Origin: Colletes latitarsis
Taxonomy: Eukaryota > Arthropoda > Insecta > Hymenoptera > Colletidae
DNA length: 64,000 bases
NCBI RefSeq assembly: GCF_051014445.1
Contig: NC_135136.1
Span: forward strand, 26,306,001-26,370,000
Reading direction: 5' to 3'
In this document: one piece after another, positions 40,401 to 46,400 of the stretch
Layout of the letters: every line of letters starts with the position of its first letter
How positions within the stretch are numbered: position 1 is the first letter of the stretch
Notes under the pieces: generated by a model
Seen by the model: only the letters and a program-made list of their open reading frames with translations
The model's database searches: none
Told to the model about the DNA's origin: nothing
Program-made: the position numbers and the translations under genes

Positions 40401-40663
40401 TGGACCGCCAGAAACCCCCTCCCCCGATGCAGGATGGTAACGGGAGGGGAGTCTGGCGGCCACGCCCAGACCATCGCTACCAGTCCGCACAGGCTCCCGA
40501 CCCAATTGGGCTGGTCGGGAACCATGTACGGCTCGGCGGCGATGGCCAGGCCAACCCTTTGGGCCCGCAGGGCGTGAACAAACATGCCCTGTGCCCTGCG
40601 AGCCCTCGCCAAATTGGCCTGGAGGAGGGTGAACTCTAGGCCTTCACGACCTCCTCCAGGCCA
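37454..40663 (-). CDS. Retrotransposon ORF2: APE-type endonuclease and reverse transcriptase, copy A
   Basis: The protein nicks target DNA and reverse-transcribes element RNA from the nick. Numbering from the TTG codon at 40,612, the endonuclease spans about 1-200, with E27 in AEPY, GDFNAH at 114-119 and SDH at 190-192. A basic linker follows at about 290-345. The RT spans about 470-745: motif A D570 in SIDIVNAF, motif B GVPQGS at 626-631, YADD at 659-662, and KYLGL at 736-740. A CCHC knuckle uses C952, C955, H964 and C969. No RNase H is seen. The stop is TAG at 37,454. The start is unclear. The frame opens at 40,663 after a TAA, and LEFTLLQANL, the usual R1-clade endonuclease beginning, is encoded before the first ATG (40,585). 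I therefore annotate the whole open frame, which overlaps ORF1 by 28 nt in -1 frame. Frameshift or non-AUG initiation is likely. Confidence 0.94.
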   Translation of the reverse strand, partial: WPGGGREGLEFTLLQANLARARRAQGMFVHALRAQRVGLAIAAEPYMVPDQPNWVGSLCGLVAMVWAWPPDSPPVTILHRGRGFLAVQWGTIAVVGCYVSPNCDLATYAAYLDGVGGCIRRCLPRLILVLGDFNAHAAAWGNPRTNRRGEALLGWAAEHDLRLVNRGSEATFVGPQGTSVIDLTWATPAALRLVSGWRVAVEVATLSDHLYITMSVKAIPARREPLGRRRVADAVAQPRWSLKRVSWEMAEAAATVAAWSQPEDGPVNDVEQEAEWFRGTFEEVCDASMPRTRPPRRQGAAYWWSPHIEQCNARCARARRRYTRARRSRRRRPTAEQMARIYEEFARERRILQRAIRDAKAQAWKDLLGELNRDPWGRPYKLVMDKLRPWAPPLTETLDLQFLEEVVSTLFPGSNRVGVPPPREPWDPSIWSQELEVTPEEMGRVVRRMGSRRVAPGPDGVPGQVLACALGALSPRLGRLLSGCLRRGVFPSPWKAARLVLLQKARRPASTPSAYRPVCLLDEAGKLFERIVAARLSNHLSTVGPDLAPCQFGFREGRSTLDAVQLVRSLSQGATSQGRVVLAISIDIVNAFNTLPWETIMGALDFHRVPPYLKRIVGSYLSDRWISCTGRDGVHMRRGVVRGVPQGSVLGPLLWNIGYDSVLRAPLPADVALACYADDTLVLVSGSDWRGTARAAEVAVDTVVAEIRRLGLEVAPQKTEAMYFEKLGPRGVPPAGLRIRVGTAYVEVKAHMKYLGLILDSRWRFVEHFDRLAPRVEKAAAALGRLLPNIGGPDVGVRRLYVEVVRSIALYGAPIWAPQLDASRRSISVLRRVNRRLAIRVVRGYRTISHEAATTLACLPPLELLAWRNQLVFRHSRELQEAGRPPEERRQAVEATRRHAQRIVLFMWFHQLIQSGGATQRSVGAVLPHWQEWQDKPGRLSYRMTQVLTGHGCFGEYLCRIGKEATAVCHHCGDTQDTAQHTLAACPAWADERRVLQQEVGGNLSLATVVGKMVASERTWQVVASFCEVVMSQKEAAERARERAVHPARRGRARRGARARRPSPPGPLQ
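37552..37599 (-). other. Coding hairpin near the ORF2 end: 15-bp perfect core, 19 bp with G-U pairs
   Basis: Arms 37,556-37,570 and 37,581-37,595 are perfect reverse complements around a 10-nt loop. Four more pairs outward (37,552-37,555 with 37,596-37,599) form only in the sense RNA, two of them as G-U. It covers codons for FCEVVMSQKEAAE at the ORF2 C-terminus. Copy B: 53,136-53,183. Confidence 0.85.
37610..37655 (-). other. Coding hairpin in ORF2: 15-bp perfect stem, 16-nt loop
   Basis: Arms 37,610-37,624 and 37,641-37,655 are exact reverse complements. It lies just 10 nt from the neighbouring 37,552-37,599 hairpin, so the two would stack in tandem in the RNA. Copy B: 53,194-53,239. Confidence 0.85.
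37676..37738 (-). other. Coding hairpin in ORF2 with internal branch: 13-bp outer stem
   Basis: Arms 37,676-37,688 and 37,726-37,738 (CAGGACACGGCGC and its complement) are perfect. Inside, 37,693-37,699 can pair with 37,703-37,709, or 37,698-37,705 with 37,714-37,721, giving a branched fold. It overlaps codons of the C-terminal CCHC region. Copy B: 53,260-53,322. Confidence 0.8.
37785..37833 (-). other. Coding hairpin in ORF2: 17 bp in sense RNA with two G-U pairs
   Basis: Arms 37,785-37,801 and 37,817-37,833. On the plus strand, A37795/C37823 and C37785/A37833 are mismatches. In sense RNA these are U-G and G-U, so the stem is continuous only in the transcript. A similar stem, 37,907-37,919 with 37,932-37,944, follows with one sense G-U (37,912/37,939). 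Copy B: 53,369-53,417. Confidence 0.8.
38682..38748 (-). other. Nested coding hairpin over RT motif B
   Basis: Three stacked stems: 38,682-38,690 with 38,740-38,748 (9 bp), 38,695-38,700 with 38,730-38,735 (6 bp), and 38,704-38,710 with 38,723-38,729 (7 bp). They are separated by a symmetric 4x4 internal loop and a 3-nt bulge. The arms encode GVPQGSVLGPLLWNIGYDSV, the RT motif B region. Copy B: 54,266-54,332. Confidence 0.82.
38870..38939 (-). other. Coding hairpin over RT motif A: 16-bp perfect stem
   Basis: Arms 38,870-38,885 (CTCCCAGGGTAGGGTG) and 38,924-38,939 are exact reverse complements. Nested inside is a second perfect stem, 38,899-38,905 with 38,910-38,916 (CGATATC/GATATCG), lying on the codons of SIDI that carry the catalytic Asp. 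Copy B: 54,454-54,523. Confidence 0.87.
39484..39539 (-). other. Two nested coding hairpins in ORF2 (12 bp and 8 bp)
   Basis: Outer arms 39,484-39,495 and 39,528-39,539 pair with one sense G-U (39,485/39,538). Inner arms 39,503-39,510 and 39,516-39,523 (AAGCTTGT/ACAAGCTT) are perfect with a 5-nt loop. Just upstream in the RNA sense lies PYKLVMDKLRPW coding sequence. Copy B: 55,068-55,123. Confidence 0.8.
40088..40149 (-). other. Coding hairpin in the endonuclease region: 16 bp in sense RNA
   Basis: Arms 40,088-40,103 and 40,134-40,149 form a 12-bp perfect core plus four more pairs, one being a sense G-U (40,091/40,146). A 5-bp ACGTC/GACGT stem nests in the loop. Copy B: 55,672-55,733. Confidence 0.83.
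40228..40281 (-). other. Coding hairpin over the endonuclease GDFNAH motif: 11-bp perfect stem with 14-bp palindrome in the loop
   Basis: Arms 40,228-40,238 and 40,271-40,281 are exact reverse complements. The loop contains CATGCAGCTGCATG (40,245-40,258), a perfect palindrome. The segment encodes LVLGDFNAHAAAWGNPRTN. Copy B: 55,812-55,865. Confidence 0.8.
40403..40461 (-). other. Two-tier coding hairpin in the endonuclease region (10 bp and 8 bp)
   Basis: Outer arms 40,403-40,412 and 40,452-40,461 pair with one sense G-U (40,404/40,460). Inner arms 40,416-40,423 and 40,442-40,449 (CCCCTCCC/GGGAGGGG) are perfect. Copy B: 55,987-56,045. Confidence 0.78.
40561..40605 (-). other. Hairpin at the ORF1/ORF2 junction: 12 bp in sense RNA
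   Basis: Arms 40,561-40,572 and 40,594-40,605 pair fully in sense RNA, with one G-U (40,565/40,601). It begins about 30 nt downstream of the ORF1 stop, inside the start of ORF2. An 11-bp sense stem (40,492-40,502 with 40,513-40,523) follows it. A structure here could influence the unusual ORF2 start. Copy B: 56,145-56,189. Confidence 0.75.
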
Positions 40664-42981
40664 TTACCCACTGACGGAGAGGTGACCTCCCCCTTAGACT
40701 CCGCCGCCGGGAGGAGCCCATCCCCCCCGGCAGCTTCATCCACCTCCATTGCTGGGGGAGTAACTACTACCTCCCCTTGCTCGACTGCTGGGGGCATAGC
40801 CCCCAGTCCCAACTCCTTAACTGTGGTAGCGGTAGGCATATTAACGCCGTCTCCCACCTTACCGCCGGGGAGTTTCTGCCCCGTGGCCCGTCCTACACGG
40901 TTCCGCCTGGGTGGGGGTGCACACCCAGGCCCACCCAGTCGATGCCCCGTGGGTCTCCCCGGTATATCCACGCACAGTGGACATACCGGAGACGCCGCTC
41001 CACACTGCTTGGCACGGTGGTCGGAGGAGCCGCATTTGTAGCAGCGGCCACTCCGATCCACCGTCGCGGTGCACCGCTGCCTGACGTGACCCGTTTCAAG
41101 GCAGCGGTAACACTGCAGGGGACGCGGCGCAAGGACCTCCACCTTAGCGGAGGTCCATCCCACCTTAACCCTGCCGGCCGCAGCAATTTTGACGGCGGCT
41201 GTGATGGGGCACCTAACCCAGATAGTGCCCAGAGATGTGGGGGTCCGGCGTACCTCGCCTACCTGCACCCCCACCTCTGGGCACCCACCCAAGGCCGCAA
41301 TGGCTACGCGGACTTCCGCTGGGGTGGCGGCATCATCTAGGCCGCTCACCCGCAACTCGGTCCGTTTCACCGGGCGGGCCACCTTGACCGCCATCCCGGT
41401 CAGGGCCTCCTTCAACTTAGCGGCCAAGGCATCCGCCTTAGCCTCCCCCTCTGGTCCGGGGATCTCGAGCAACAGCCCCCCCGTAATTGCCCGTTTCATC
41501 TTGACCTCAGCGATGCCAAGGTCCGCGAGCTTGATACTCGCCCGCGCCCTCGACATCGCCTCGGCCAATGTGGCAGACGAGCCCTCCTCGGCATCGATGG
41601 CAACAGCCGCCGTTTTTGGCGGACGGCCGGCCATCGCAAGTGCTTTTGCCTCCCGCACAGGTTGGGGAGGAGGACCACTATTGCCCGGCTGCTTCACAGG
41701 GGGTTTGTCCCGGACGTGTATCGGTCGGACCTGGGCAGCTTTCGCGGCGGGCTGGGCGGGCTTTTGACTGGCGCGCCCACGCTTCACCGCCTCCGCCCAC
41801 GACTGCCCGGCCGCCCTCCCCGCCGGAACCGTAGCCGCCGGCAAGGTTAGGGAGGCAGATGATGGGAGGATGGCTGCCCGGGACTGGGGACGTCTCTGGG
41901 CTCCTTTCCCCCCCACACCCGCAACGGAGGAGGACGTGGCTGGATGGTTGGCCGCCAGCCTTAGTTTCCGCCTAGCCCTCTGCTCCGGTTTCTTCCTCGT
42001 TCTCCTGTTGGTGGCCGTTATTTCCCCCTCCACCCGGGGTTGCGCCGCCGTCTCCTGCCCTGCTTGGGGCGCAGCTGTCAACATGCGCGCCGGGTCCTTC
42101 GGCCTACCGACCCGCGGCCGCACCAGAGCAGCGGATGAGGCGGCCGGGCGAGCGAGGGAGCGAATAATCTCCTCCCGCATCGCTCGGAACCGTCCCTCCA
42201 ACGCCGCCTCTACGCCCCTTACAAGGGCCTCAACATCTCCCGGGGAGGGAGTCACTGGTGACAAAGATGGAGGAGCTCCATCACCCTCTCCCCCCTTTGC
42301 CATCACCTCCACCACATCACCCCTCCCCGTAATCCCTGCTGTGGGCGAGGAAGCCTCCTGTCCCGGATGCGCCATCAGGGTGACCTCCGCAGCAAGGCTG
42401 TTCGAAGCGAGAGCGGCCACCGCTTCCGGCATTACTACCGGTTCGGGGAGATTGCCCGCTCCCCGACCCCTAAGGGCGTCCAGCTCTCGCCGCACTTCCC
42501 GCAGCTCCGCTTCGAGCTGTCGCTCCCGTGTCCTGCGGGTGGAAGCGACCGTCATCCTACTCTGCAGTTCGGTCGCAGCTACCCGGATGAATTCCGCCGC
42601 AAACTTGAGGTCCCTCACCGACGTCCCCTTCAAGTTGGCCGACTTCTCCGCCACCTCGACCACCTTCTCCGCCTCATCGATGATCTCCGTATAAAGAGCC
42701 TCGCCCTCCTTCTTCCCCATCTCAGCGCGAATTTTTTCGCCCAACACGTCCCTCTTTCTCTTCTTCCTCTGCCCTTCCCTTACCACGCGCCACTCCTCCG
42801 AAGAAGCCGCCGAGCTGGCACTACCCGGCTCTTCCGGGTCCGCCTGACGCTTCCCCCTAGAAGCTGCCCCACGAGCCCCTTCACTCCTCTCCACACGCTG
42901 CGAGGCAGCAGCGGCCGCGAGACGCGATCCCGCGCTGCCTCCCTCCGTACCCATGGTTGTTTTATTTTTTATTGATGCCAT
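40636..42981 (-). CDS. Retrotransposon ORF1: gag-like nucleic-acid-binding protein, copy A
   Basis: A 781-aa protein expected to bind element RNA into a particle and assist targeting and strand transfer. An N-terminal basic stretch, QRKKRKR at 71-77, could be a nuclear signal. Charged segments at about 82-115 and 140-172 look coiled-coil forming. The middle is low-complexity and rich in Ala, Pro, Lys and Arg. A folded region at about 485-615 (TELRVSGLDD, GTIWVRCP) resembles the conserved domain before the zinc knuckles in R1-clade gags. Three knuckles follow: C624/C627/H632/C637 and C647/C650/H655/C660 (CX2CX4HX4C), then C667/C670/H680/C687 (CX2CX9HX6C). An in-frame TGA lies 12 codons upstream of the ATG at 42,981, so that is the first possible Met. 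A second ATG at codon 10 has a better context, ACCATGG. ORF2 overlaps its end. Confidence 0.92.
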   Translation of the reverse strand: MASIKNKTTMGTEGGSAGSRLAAAAASQRVERSEGARGAASRGKRQADPEEPGSASSAASSEEWRVVREGQRKKRKRDVLGEKIRAEMGKKEGEALYTEIIDEAEKVVEVAEKSANLKGTSVRDLKFAAEFIRVAATELQSRMTVASTRRTRERQLEAELREVRRELDALRGRGAGNLPEPVVMPEAVAALASNSLAAEVTLMAHPGQEASSPTAGITGRGDVVEVMAKGGEGDGAPPSLSPVTPSPGDVEALVRGVEAALEGRFRAMREEIIRSLARPAASSAALVRPRVGRPKDPARMLTAAPQAGQETAAQPRVEGEITATNRRTRKKPEQRARRKLRLAANHPATSSSVAGVGGKGAQRRPQSRAAILPSSASLTLPAATVPAGRAAGQSWAEAVKRGRASQKPAQPAAKAAQVRPIHVRDKPPVKQPGNSGPPPQPVREAKALAMAGRPPKTAAVAIDAEEGSSATLAEAMSRARASIKLADLGIAEVKMKRAITGGLLLEIPGPEGEAKADALAAKLKEALTGMAVKVARPVKRTELRVSGLDDAATPAEVRVAIAALGGCPEVGVQVGEVRRTPTSLGTIWVRCPITAAVKIAAAGRVKVGWTSAKVEVLAPRPLQCYRCLETGHVRQRCTATVDRSGRCYKCGSSDHRAKQCGAASPVCPLCVDIPGRPTGHRLGGPGCAPPPRRNRVGRATGQKLPGGKVGDGVNMPTATTVKELGLGAMPPAVEQGEVVVTPPAMEVDEAAGGDGLLPAAESKGEVTSPSVGNGLEEVVKA
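40956..40992 (-). other. Hairpin in ORF1 zinc-knuckle coding sequence: 16 bp in sense RNA, 5-nt loop
   Basis: Arms 40,956-40,971 and 40,977-40,992 pair at all 16 positions in sense RNA, two of them G-U (40,958/40,990 and 40,966/40,982). It encodes part of the third knuckle, CPLCVDIPGR. Copy B: 56,540-56,576. Confidence 0.83.
41225..41284 (-). other. Hairpin in ORF1: 10-bp perfect end plus extension
   Basis: Arms 41,225-41,234 (GTGCCCAGAG) and 41,275-41,284 are perfect. Inward, one sense U-G (41,235/41,274), two pairs, a single-base bulge and four G-C pairs extend it to about 17 pairs. Two smaller perfect stems lie nearby: 41,073-41,082 with 41,099-41,108 (first knuckle codons), and 41,133-41,140 with 41,149-41,156. 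Copy B: 56,809-56,868. Confidence 0.78.
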
Positions 42982-43471
42982 AACTACAGTGATCGATTTC
43001 CTCCGGTTCGCCCATCATGGGACCCCCACCGCAGTGGGGGTACTATCCCCGGGTAAAGAAAAACCTAATGAAGGATGCCGAAGCTGAGAAGCAGCTTGTC
43101 GGGTGGTCAACCCTATCGACACCAAAGTGACTCTACAGAAAAATGTTACGGGATAGGCCCGCGCCATAATTGATGCTAAAGGTTTTACGTCGTCCCTATC
43201 GTGTGAGCGACGCCGGATCCGAGCCGACGTCAAACTCAAACCTCAGGCTAGACGGTGCGCTGATTTACCCTACGACGCTCCGGGTATGAGGAAATGAGGA
43301 GCTACCGCTCCGACCTCCGAGATGCCATGCGCGGATGCGGTCACCAGCACTCTCATGTTGATGACCCCATCCCCGCAACCCATCCCAGCGGCTTCCCCTA
43401 TCCACCACCTGGGGACGCGCCACGTAGGGGTTCACCTCCCCTGCCGCCTGGACAACCAAACGGGTGCGTGG
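42982..43471 (-). other. Retrotransposon 5' UTR, copy A
   Basis: About 490 nt between the element 5' end and the ORF1 ATG. It should contain the internal promoter expected of a non-LTR element, but I recognise no core-promoter motif with confidence. Two adjacent upstream ATGs (43,013-43,018) open a short frame that runs past the ORF1 start and ends in TAA inside it, so translation of ORF1 may need leaky scanning. A 7-bp hairpin lies just upstream (43,023-43,040). The 5' terminal sequence begins CCCACGCACCCGTTTGG on the sense strand. Confidence 0.8.
43023..43040 (-). other. 5' UTR hairpin: 7-bp perfect stem, 4-nt loop
   Basis: CCCCCAC (43,023-43,029) pairs with GTGGGGG (43,034-43,040) around CGCA. 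It sits about 42 nt upstream of the ORF1 ATG and just before two upstream ATGs. Copy B: 58,607-58,624. Confidence 0.72.
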
Positions 43472-43488
43472 GGGCATAACCCAGACCT
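43472..43488. repeat. Candidate target-site duplication of copy A, 5' side
   Basis: GGGCATAACCCAGACCT directly abuts the element 5' end and continues as AACCC, the remainder of the interrupted telomere-like motif. Preceding bases (G here, C on the other side) differ, which defines the limit of the duplication. Confidence 0.75.
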
Positions 43489-46400
43489 AACCCAGACCTA
43501 ACCGGTGTTATCCTCTAAAATGTGGATCGAAACCAGGATTAATTGACTGTTACTGTGTGGTACACCATTACTACGTGATTCAAACCCGAAAAAACCCAGG
43601 ATCTGGCCAACAGGTATGATAAGAAGGCAAAATCATGAGCCAGAAGCGGGCATCACCCAGACCTAACCCAGACCTAACCGGTTTTATCCTCTAAAATATT
43701 GATGGAAACCAGGTTTAATTGTCTGTTTCAGTGTGGTACCACATTACTACGTGATTGAAACCAGAGAAAACCAAGGATCCGGTCAACAAGAATGCGGAAA
43801 AGGCAAAATCATGAGTCAGATGCGGGCATATCCCAGACCTAACCGATGTTATCCTCTAAAATGTGGATCGAAACCAGGTTCAATTGACTATTATCTTTCA
43901 ATGTGGTACGACATTACAACGTGATTCAAACCCGAAAACACGCAGGATCTGGCCCACTGGTATGCGAAGAAGGCAAAATCATGGGCCAGATGCGGGCATA
44001 ACCAAGACCTAACCCAGACCTAACAGGTTTTATCCTCTAAAATATTGATCGAATCCAGGTTTAATTGATTGTTACTGTGTGGTACCACATTACTACGTAA
44101 TTCAAACCAGAGAAAACCCAGGATCTGGCCAACGAGCATGCGGAAAAAGCAAAACCATGAGCCAGATGCGGGCATAACCTAGACCTAACCCAGACCTAAC
44201 GGGTGTTACCGACTAAAATATTGACCGAATCCAGGTTTAATTGACTGTTTCAATATGGTACCACATTACTACGTGATTCAAACCCGGAAATCCCTAGGAT
44301 CTGAGCAACAAGTTTGCGGAGAATGCAAAATCATGAGCCAGATGCGGGCATAACCCAGACCTAACCGATGTTATCCTCTATAATGTGGATCGAAACCAGG
44401 TTCAATTGACTATCATCTTTCAATGTGGTACGACATTACAACGTGATCCTAACCCGAAAAAACGCAGGATCTGGCCAACAAGTATTCGAAGATGGCAAAA
44501 TCATGAGCCAGATGCGGGCATAACCCAGACATTACCCAGATCTTACCGGTGTTACCCTCTAAAATTCTGATCGAATCCAGGTTTAATAGATTGTTACTGT
44601 GTCGTACCACATTACTACGTGATACAAACCAGAGAAAACCCAGGATCTGGCCAACCAGCATGCGGATAAAGCAAAACCATGAGCCAGATGCGGGCATAAC
44701 CTAGACCTAACCCAGACCTAACCGGTTTTATCCTCTCAAATATTGATCGAAACCAGGTTTAATTGTCTGTTTCATTGTGGTACCACATTACTACGTCATT
44801 GAAACCAGAGAAAACCCAGGATCCGGTCAACAAGAATGCGGAAAAGGCAATATCATGAGTCAGATACGGGCATAACCCAGATATAACCCAGACCTAACCG
44901 GTCTTATCCTCTAAAATATTGATTGAAACCAGGTCTAATTGTCAGTTTCAGTGTGGTACCACATTACTACGTGATTCAAGCCAGAGAAAACCCAGGATCT
45001 GGCCAGCAAGAATCCGGAAAGGCAGAGTCATGGGCCAGATGCGGGCATAACCCAGACCTAACCCAGACCTTACCGGTTTTTATCCTCTAAAATATAAATC
45101 GAAACCAGGTTTAATTGTTTGTTTCAGTGTGGCTCCACATTACTACGTGACACAAACCGGAGAAAACCCAGGATCTGGCCAACAAGAATCCGGAAAGGCA
45201 GAATCATGAGCCAGATGCGTGCATAACCCAGACCTAACCTAGACCTAACCGGTGTTATCCTCTAAAATATTGATCGAAACCAAGTTTAACGGACTGTTTC
45301 TTTGTGGTACCACATTACTACGTGATTCAAGCCAGAGAAAACCCAGGATCTGGCCAGCAAGAATCCGGAAAGGCAGAGTCATGGGCCAGATGCGGGCATA
45401 ACCCAGACCTAACCCAGACCTTACCGGTTTTTATCCTCTAAAATATAAATCGAAACCAGGTTTAATTGTTTGTTTCAGTGTGGCTCCACATTACTACGTG
45501 ACACAAACCGGAGAAAACCCAGGATCTGGCCAACAAGAATCCGGAAAGGCAGAATCATGAGCCAGATGCGTGCATAACCCAGACCTAACCCAGACCTAAC
45601 CGGTGTTATCCTCTAAAATATTGATCGAAACCAAGTCTAATGGACTATTTCAGTGTGGTACCACATTGCTACGTGATTCAAACCAGAGAAAACCCAGGAT
45701 CTGGCCAACGAGAATGCGGAAATGGCAAAACCATGAGCCAGATGCGGGCATAACCCAGACCTAACCCAGACCTAACCGGTGTTATCCTCTAAAATATTGA
45801 TCGAAACCAAGTTTAACGGACTGTTTCTTTGTGGTACCACATTACTACGTGATTCAAACCAGAGAAAACCCAGGATCTGGCCAACGAGAATGCGGAAATG
45901 GCAAAACCATGAGCCAGATGCGGGCATAACCCAGACCTAACCCAGACCTAACCGGTGTTATCCTCTAAAATATTGATCGAAACCAAGTTTAACGGACTGT
46001 TTCTTTGTGGTACCACATTACTACGTGATTCAAACCAGAGAAAACCCAGGATCTGGCCAGCGAGAATGCGGAAATGGCAAAATCATGGGTCAGATGCAGG
46101 CATAACCCAGACCTAACCCAGACCTATCCGGTGTTATCCTCTAAAATATTGATCGAAACCAGGTTTAATTGACTGTTTCAATGTGGTACCACATTACTAC
46201 GTGATTCAAACCAGAGAAAACCCAGGATCTGGCCAACGAGAATGCGGAAACGCCAAAATCATGGGTCAGATGCAGGCATAACCCAGACCTAACCCAGACC
46301 TATCCGGTGTTATCCTCTAAAATATTGATCGAAACCAGGTTTAATTGACTGTTTCAATGTGGTACCACATTACTACGTGATTCAAATCCGAAAAAACCTA

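Larger units (their letters stand above)
37047..43471 (-). mobile_element. TRAS/SART-like R1-clade non-LTR retrotransposon, copy A, full length
   Basis: A ~6.4-kb element on the minus strand. Features in transcript order are 5' UTR, ORF1 (gag-like), ORF2 (endonuclease plus RT), 3' UTR and a pure 21-nt poly(A). There are no terminal repeats and no RNase H or integrase domain, which fits the R1 clade. It is strongly GC-rich compared with the AT-richer satellite around it. Both reading frames are open with catalytic residues present, so it looks potentially active. The 3' junction sits inside a telomere-like CCCAGACCTAA motif and the 5' end abuts a repeat of the same target. That location and domain set resemble the telomere-specific TRAS and SART families of insects. 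I cannot decide between those two without a phylogeny. Confidence 0.93.
28148..43731. repeat. 15,584-bp tandem segmental duplication, unit 1 (contains retrotransposon A)
   Basis: All landmarks I checked from 28,148 to 43,731 recur exactly 15,584 bp downstream: satellite variants, the higher-order repeat, the 21-nt poly(T), both retrotransposon reading frames and the element 5' end. The left breakpoint lies within about 50 bp of a truncated monomer at ~28,099. The duplication spans about 52 monomers plus a 6.4-kb element. Unequal crossover between satellite monomers is the simplest origin. Confidence 0.93.

Noticed and set aside
40662..40666. TAATG at the ORF1/ORF2 overlap as a stop-restart signal for ORF2
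   Set aside because: The ATG in this TAATG is one base out of the ORF2 frame, so it cannot start ORF2 directly.
37047..43471. LTR retrotransposon or endogenous virus
   Set aside because: No long terminal repeats, protease, integrase or RNase H. The 3' poly(A), APE endonuclease and YADD RT mark a non-LTR element.
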